A stretch of DNA of 37,602 nt from Deinococcus aestuarii. Its GTDB lineage: Bacteria > Deinococcota > Deinococci > Deinococcales > Deinococcaceae. Location: contig NZ_JAHKSN010000017.1 in NCBI RefSeq assembly GCF_018863415.1, forward strand, positions 72,501 through 110,102. The letters are read 5' to 3'. Positions within the stretch are counted from its first letter, which is position 1. Each line of letters opens with the position of its first letter. The notes below the pieces were generated by a model that was given only the letters and a program-made list of their open reading frames with translations, was not told the DNA's origin and ran no database searches. The position numbers were made by a program, and so were the translations under genes. Positions 30,052 to 37,602 of the stretch are shown piece by piece.

Positions 30052-30467
30052 GGGAGTCGGGGCCGAACACGCCCAGGGTACAGTCCGGGGCGTCACTTCT
30101 TCCTGACATCGTTTGGCCGGGTGGCAGGAGGTTGAGGTCCAGGCCTGCATGACGCCGCCCGGCTCGTCCAGGCTGGGCTCTGCCCCGGCGAGTTCGCGCG
30201 CCGCCGGATACCCCTCCTGAAGGGCGATCCGTGGGTGGAGCGCCCCCGGAGACCGCCGTTGCAGGCGCCGCACGGCCTCCGACTCCGGCGAAAGCGGGTG
30301 GAACCCCCCGGCCACCGGGCGAAGGGAACGCGACCGGACGCGGAGAGCGACCCGGCTCTGGGACGCCCCCGACGGGAGTTCGTCGGCCTGCGGGGCGCGG
30401 TGCTCGTCTCCCGGCTCGGGCCCGCTGGGGACGGCGGGAAGGGTCCCGAACGTCGCCCGGTCTCCGC
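30052..30467. other. Gene-free gap between recJ and the GGDEF gene
   Basis: About 416 bp. No gene, tRNA or terminator is evident. A minus-strand TACCCT at 30075-30080 lies 24 nt before the cyclase ATG and may be its -10 with a short leader. The minus frame of the cyclase stays open across the gap but is compositionally unlike the gene. Confidence 0.45.
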
Positions 30468-32596
<2,129 letters not shown>

Positions 32597-32600
<4 letters not shown>

Positions 32601-32947
32601 GCGCTCCTCGCGGCGGGGGCGGCAGGCTCGGACGGGGGCAAGACCGGCAGGGCTCCCAACCGCGCCTGGAGGGTGGCGGAGAGGCGGTGTTCGAGGGCCT
32701 CGCGCTCCCGCCGCGCCCGGCGCAGGCGCAGCCGGGCCTGCCACAGCGGCGGCAGCAGCAGCAGCAGGGCGTAGCCCCCGCCCAGCGCCGTGAACACGGC
32801 CACCGCCACCCCGGCGGACAGGGCGAGTTCGCCCCGGCCCAGCGGCAGCGGCAGCCGTACGGGCGCCGGGTTTTCCAGCGCGACGAGCAGCAGGTACGCC
32901 GCCAGCGCGAGGAGCAGCAGCACCTGGACGAACCCCACGAGTCGCAT
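32597..32947 (-). CDS. LapA-domain membrane protein
   Basis: 116 residues. Two hydrophobic helices (GFVQVLLLLALAAYLLLVALE and LSAGVAVAVFTALGGGYALL) are separated by a short ENPAPVRLPL stretch, typical of LapA/YciS proteins that sit at the inner membrane and work with LapB in LPS control in E. coli. A cytosolic tail of basic, coiled-coil character follows (RRARREREALEHRL). Deinococcus lacks LPS, so the role there is unclear. It overlaps recJ by 4 bp. TAGACT at 32954-32959 lies 7 nt before the ATG. Confidence 0.7.
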
Positions 32948-32953
32948 GGGGCC

Positions 32954-32959
32954 AGTCTA
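32954..32959 (-). promoter_or_regulatory. -10 element of lapA-recJ (leaderless)
   Basis: TAGACT on the minus strand, last base 7 nt before the ATG at 32947. A small GAATCC/GGATTC hairpin lies just upstream at 32973-32990. Confidence 0.45.
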
Positions 32960-33069
32960 GCGCCGGGACGGAGAATCCACAGGCGGATTCCGGACCCCGG
33001 GAGCCGGGGGAAGAGACAGGCAGGCTGCCCACGGGAGGACGGGCCCCCGTCTCCAGGGTGGGTCACCAT

Positions 33070-33094
33070 GAAAAAAGGCCCCGCGTGGGGGCCT
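33070..33094 (-). terminator. Rho-independent terminator of the SLH-protein gene
   Basis: On the minus strand, AGGCCCC, a five-base loop and GGGGCCT form a perfect 7-bp stem followed by TTTTT. It starts about 19 bp after the stop at 33113. Confidence 0.85.
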
Positions 33095-33112
33095 CCTGTG
33101 AAGGGGTCGGGC

Positions 33113-34426
<1,314 letters not shown>

Positions 34427-34804
34427 GGGTTCTCCTTTACCTTCGCACGGGCACGGCCCTAGCCGCCCCGGTGCATGGGTTTACCGTAGGCAGCCCGCGT
34501 GAGTGCCTTGTGAAGCAGCCTGACGGAATCTTGGGGAGTGCGTCACCATTCGTGGAAAAGCCGACAAAAAGCCCGTCTTCTTAGTAAAAGGTGAAGGCTG
34601 ACCGCCCGCGATGAGGTCCCCGAACCGGCCCGCGGCCCACCCTTCGGACGCTCCGGTGAGAAGTTTTATGATCTCTTGAGCTTTCTGTCTCATGAAGTGA
34701 CTCTCATGTGATCGCCCCGAAGAGTGACAAGGGTGAGGCAGGTGCCGGGGCGCCCGTCGGCGCCGGACCCCCGGACCCGGGGCGGGGTCCCTATACTCGC
34801 CCCC
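34427..34804. other. Divergent intergenic region, SLH gene / purine nucleoside phosphorylase
   Basis: 378 bp between divergent starts, locally AT-richer around 34545-34720. It contains the deoD -10 at 34792-34797 and the SLH gene ribosome binding site. I could not place a convincing -35/-10 pair for the SLH gene. No palindromic radiation/desiccation response motif was found by eye. Confidence 0.45.
34792..34797 (+). promoter_or_regulatory. -10 element of the nucleoside phosphorylase gene (leaderless)
   Basis: TATACT, 5 of 6 to TATAAT, last base 8 nt before the ATG at 34805; no Shine-Dalgarno. Confidence 0.5.
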
Positions 34805-35521
34805 ATGACCCAGATTCACGTGCGCGCGCGGCCCGGGGACGTGGCCGAGTTCGTCCTGCTGCCGGGCGACCCCAACCGCGCCCGCCGCATCGCGGAGGAG
34901 TACCTGGAGGGCGCGACCCTCTACACCGAGCACCGCCAGCTCCTGGGCTTCACGGGCACCTACCGGGGCGTGCGGGTGAGCGTGCAGACGACCGGGATGG
35001 GCTGCCCGAGTGCCGCCATCGTGACGGAAGAACTCGCCCGGCTGGGGGCGCGGACCTTGATCCGGGTGGGCACGCTGGGGGGCGCGACCCCGGCGGTGAA
35101 GCCTGCCGACCTCGTGGTCGCCACCGCCGCCGTGCCGAACGACGGCACCACCCGGCAGCTTCTCGGCGGCGCCCCCTACGCCCCCGCCGCGAGCTTCGAG
35201 GTCGTGGAGGCCGCCGTCCGCGCGGCCCGTGAACACGGGGTCCCGCACCACGTCGGCCTGGTGATGACCGAGGACGCCTTTTACGCGAGCACGCCCGAAC
35301 ACGCCCGGCTGTGGGCCTCGCGCGGGGTGCTGGGCTTCGAGATGGAGGCGAGCGCGATCTTCCTCGTGGCGGCGCAGCGTGGCCTGCGTGCGGGGTGCCT
35401 GACCGCGTGCAGCAACGACATCGGCGACCCGCAGCTCGTCCCCGACGACGTGCTCGCGGGCGGGGTGGACCGGATGATCCGGGTGGCCCTTGACGCCATC
35501 GTGACCCTCGCAGGGGGGTAG
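34805..35521 (+). CDS. deoD: Purine-nucleoside phosphorylase (PNP/UDP family, DeoD-like)
   Basis: 238 residues, the usual length. Motifs: FVLLPGDPNRARRIAEEYLEG (phosphate site), TTGMGCPSAAIVTEELARLGA, IRVGTLGG, and near the C-terminus LGFEMEASAIFLVAA (nucleoside ribose site) and TACSNDIGD, where the Asp suggests purine preference (a uridine phosphorylase has different residues). It splits purine nucleosides to base and ribose-1-phosphate for salvage. TATACT lies 8 nt before the ATG. Confidence 0.85.
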   Translation: MTQIHVRARPGDVAEFVLLPGDPNRARRIAEEYLEGATLYTEHRQLLGFTGTYRGVRVSVQTTGMGCPSAAIVTEELARLGARTLIRVGTLGGATPAVKPADLVVATAAVPNDGTTRQLLGGAPYAPAASFEVVEAAVRAAREHGVPHHVGLVMTEDAFYASTPEHARLWASRGVLGFEMEASAIFLVAAQRGLRAGCLTACSNDIGDPQLVPDDVLAGGVDRMIRVALDAIVTLAGG

Positions 35522-35567
35522 GGGGAAGCCGGGGGGACCCGTTTCTTTTCGCCCGCCCGCCCCGTGG

Positions 35568-35573
35568 CAGGAT
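35568..35573 (+). promoter_or_regulatory. Possible -10 element of the enoyl-CoA hydratase gene
   Basis: CAGGAT, a weak match, last base 7 nt before the ATG at 35580. The GAGGG right before the ATG is too close to act as a ribosome site. Confidence 0.25.
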
Positions 35574-35579
35574 GAGGGA

Positions 35580-36377
<798 letters not shown>

Positions 36378-36426
36378 GGCGAGGTTGCGGTCGCCCGGAG
36401 ACGAGCGGCCAGCGCTGGAGGACCCC

Positions 36427-37485
<1,059 letters not shown>

Positions 37486-37602
37486 AGGCTGGGCAAAGCC
37501 CTATCCAAAAAATGGCTTGATTTTCGCCAGCATCAGAACGCAAGCGGCAACAAAGTGAAAGCCGATCAGAGTAGAGGACAAGCGTTCTAAATCTCGTCCC
37601 AG
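37486..37602 (-). mobile_element. End of an insertion sequence (IS5-like), running off the window
   Basis: Composition drops sharply after the HD gene stop. A terminal sequence AGGCTGGGCAAAGCCCTATC lies at 37486-37505, and a transposase C-terminus begins within it. CTAG at 37482-37485, including the HD gene's stop codon, could be the target duplication; IS5-type elements use four-base YTAR targets. The other end is outside the window. Confidence 0.65.
37501..37602 (-). CDS. Transposase, C-terminal fragment (IS5/IS4-like DDE family)
   Basis: The minus strand is open from the window edge to TAG at 37501-37503 and gives 33 residues, including [20 protein letters not shown]. This is the usual C-terminal helix of IS5-type transposases (RLxxTLxGFHFxAACxLML). 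The catalytic DDE core lies beyond the window, so whether the element is intact cannot be judged. Confidence 0.75.
   Translation of the reverse strand: MGRDLERLSSTLIGFHFVAACVLMLAKIKPFFG

Noticed and set aside
34545..34720. Possible radiation/desiccation response motif in the AT-richer gap upstream of the SLH gene
   Set aside because: TTATGATCTCTTGAG does not form the required 17-bp palindrome; no other candidate was seen anywhere in the window.
37486..37511. GGGCAAAGCCC hairpin as a terminator of the HD gene
   Set aside because: Short 4-bp stem without a following T-tract on the plus strand; better explained as part of the IS end.

Overview
The window is GC-rich (roughly 70%) bacterial chromosome, almost certainly from a Deinococcus species. 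Supporting signs are a 5TM-sensor GGDEF protein, an SLH-domain outer-membrane protein with a signal peptide and C-terminal phenylalanine, MqnD (futalosine menaquinone pathway), several Nudix enzymes, a PolX/PHP protein, RecJ, and start sites that mostly carry a -10-like TAnnnT hexamer 6-10 nt before the ATG instead of a Shine-Dalgarno. That is the leaderless-mRNA arrangement known to be common in Deinococcus. The species is an inference; the gene content is read directly.

Layout. 1-2479: a partial carbon-nitrogen hydrolase diverges from the 5-oxoprolinase operon pxpB-pxpC-pxpA. 2484-5514 (minus): S9 peptidase and dGTPase. 5618-7794: Nudix ADP-ribose pyrophosphatase-like gene, ribF, and a membrane protein converging on a DUF6174-type lipoprotein. 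8402-11159: mqnD, purM and a histidine phosphatase. 11189-11605: a strikingly AT-rich lipoprotein gene that looks foreign, followed by about 230 bp of unexplained sequence. 11867-14217: meaB, an internally duplicated unknown protein, and an ICMT-like membrane methyltransferase. 14317-16139: an orotate-phosphoribosyltransferase-like protein (minus) and an Fsr-type MFS exporter (plus). 16140-16660: a gene-free block of mosaic intergenic repeats. 16661-20207 (minus): polX, hisJ and an RNase Z-like hydrolase. 20283-23622: argF, an IDI-like Nudix gene, argC and a shikimate-dehydrogenase-like gene, apparently one operon. 23735-25532 (minus): trpS and scpA. 25647-27572 (minus): a membrane-anchored SurA/PpiD-like chaperone, divergent from tRNA-Arg(CCG). 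27946-28971: a SIS/PGI-PMI-like protein. 28984-32947 (minus): a GGDEF cyclase, and lapA-recJ. 33113-34426 (minus): the SLH protein. 34805-37485: purine nucleoside phosphorylase, enoyl-CoA hydratase and an HD phosphohydrolase. 37486-37602: one end of an insertion sequence whose transposase runs off the window.

Most of the content is ordinary core metabolism and DNA maintenance: 5-oxoproline recycling, nucleotide sanitation, flavin, purine, arginine and menaquinone synthesis, RecJ, PolX and ScpA. I did not find a complete novel defence or secretion system. The points most worth a second look are the window-wide leaderless promoter pattern, the AT-rich lipoprotein island, a PolX whose polymerase metal-binding carboxylates appear lost, a mosaic repeat found in two convergent intergenic gaps, an iron-sulfur type TrpRS, and an insertion sequence abutting the stop codon of the HD gene.
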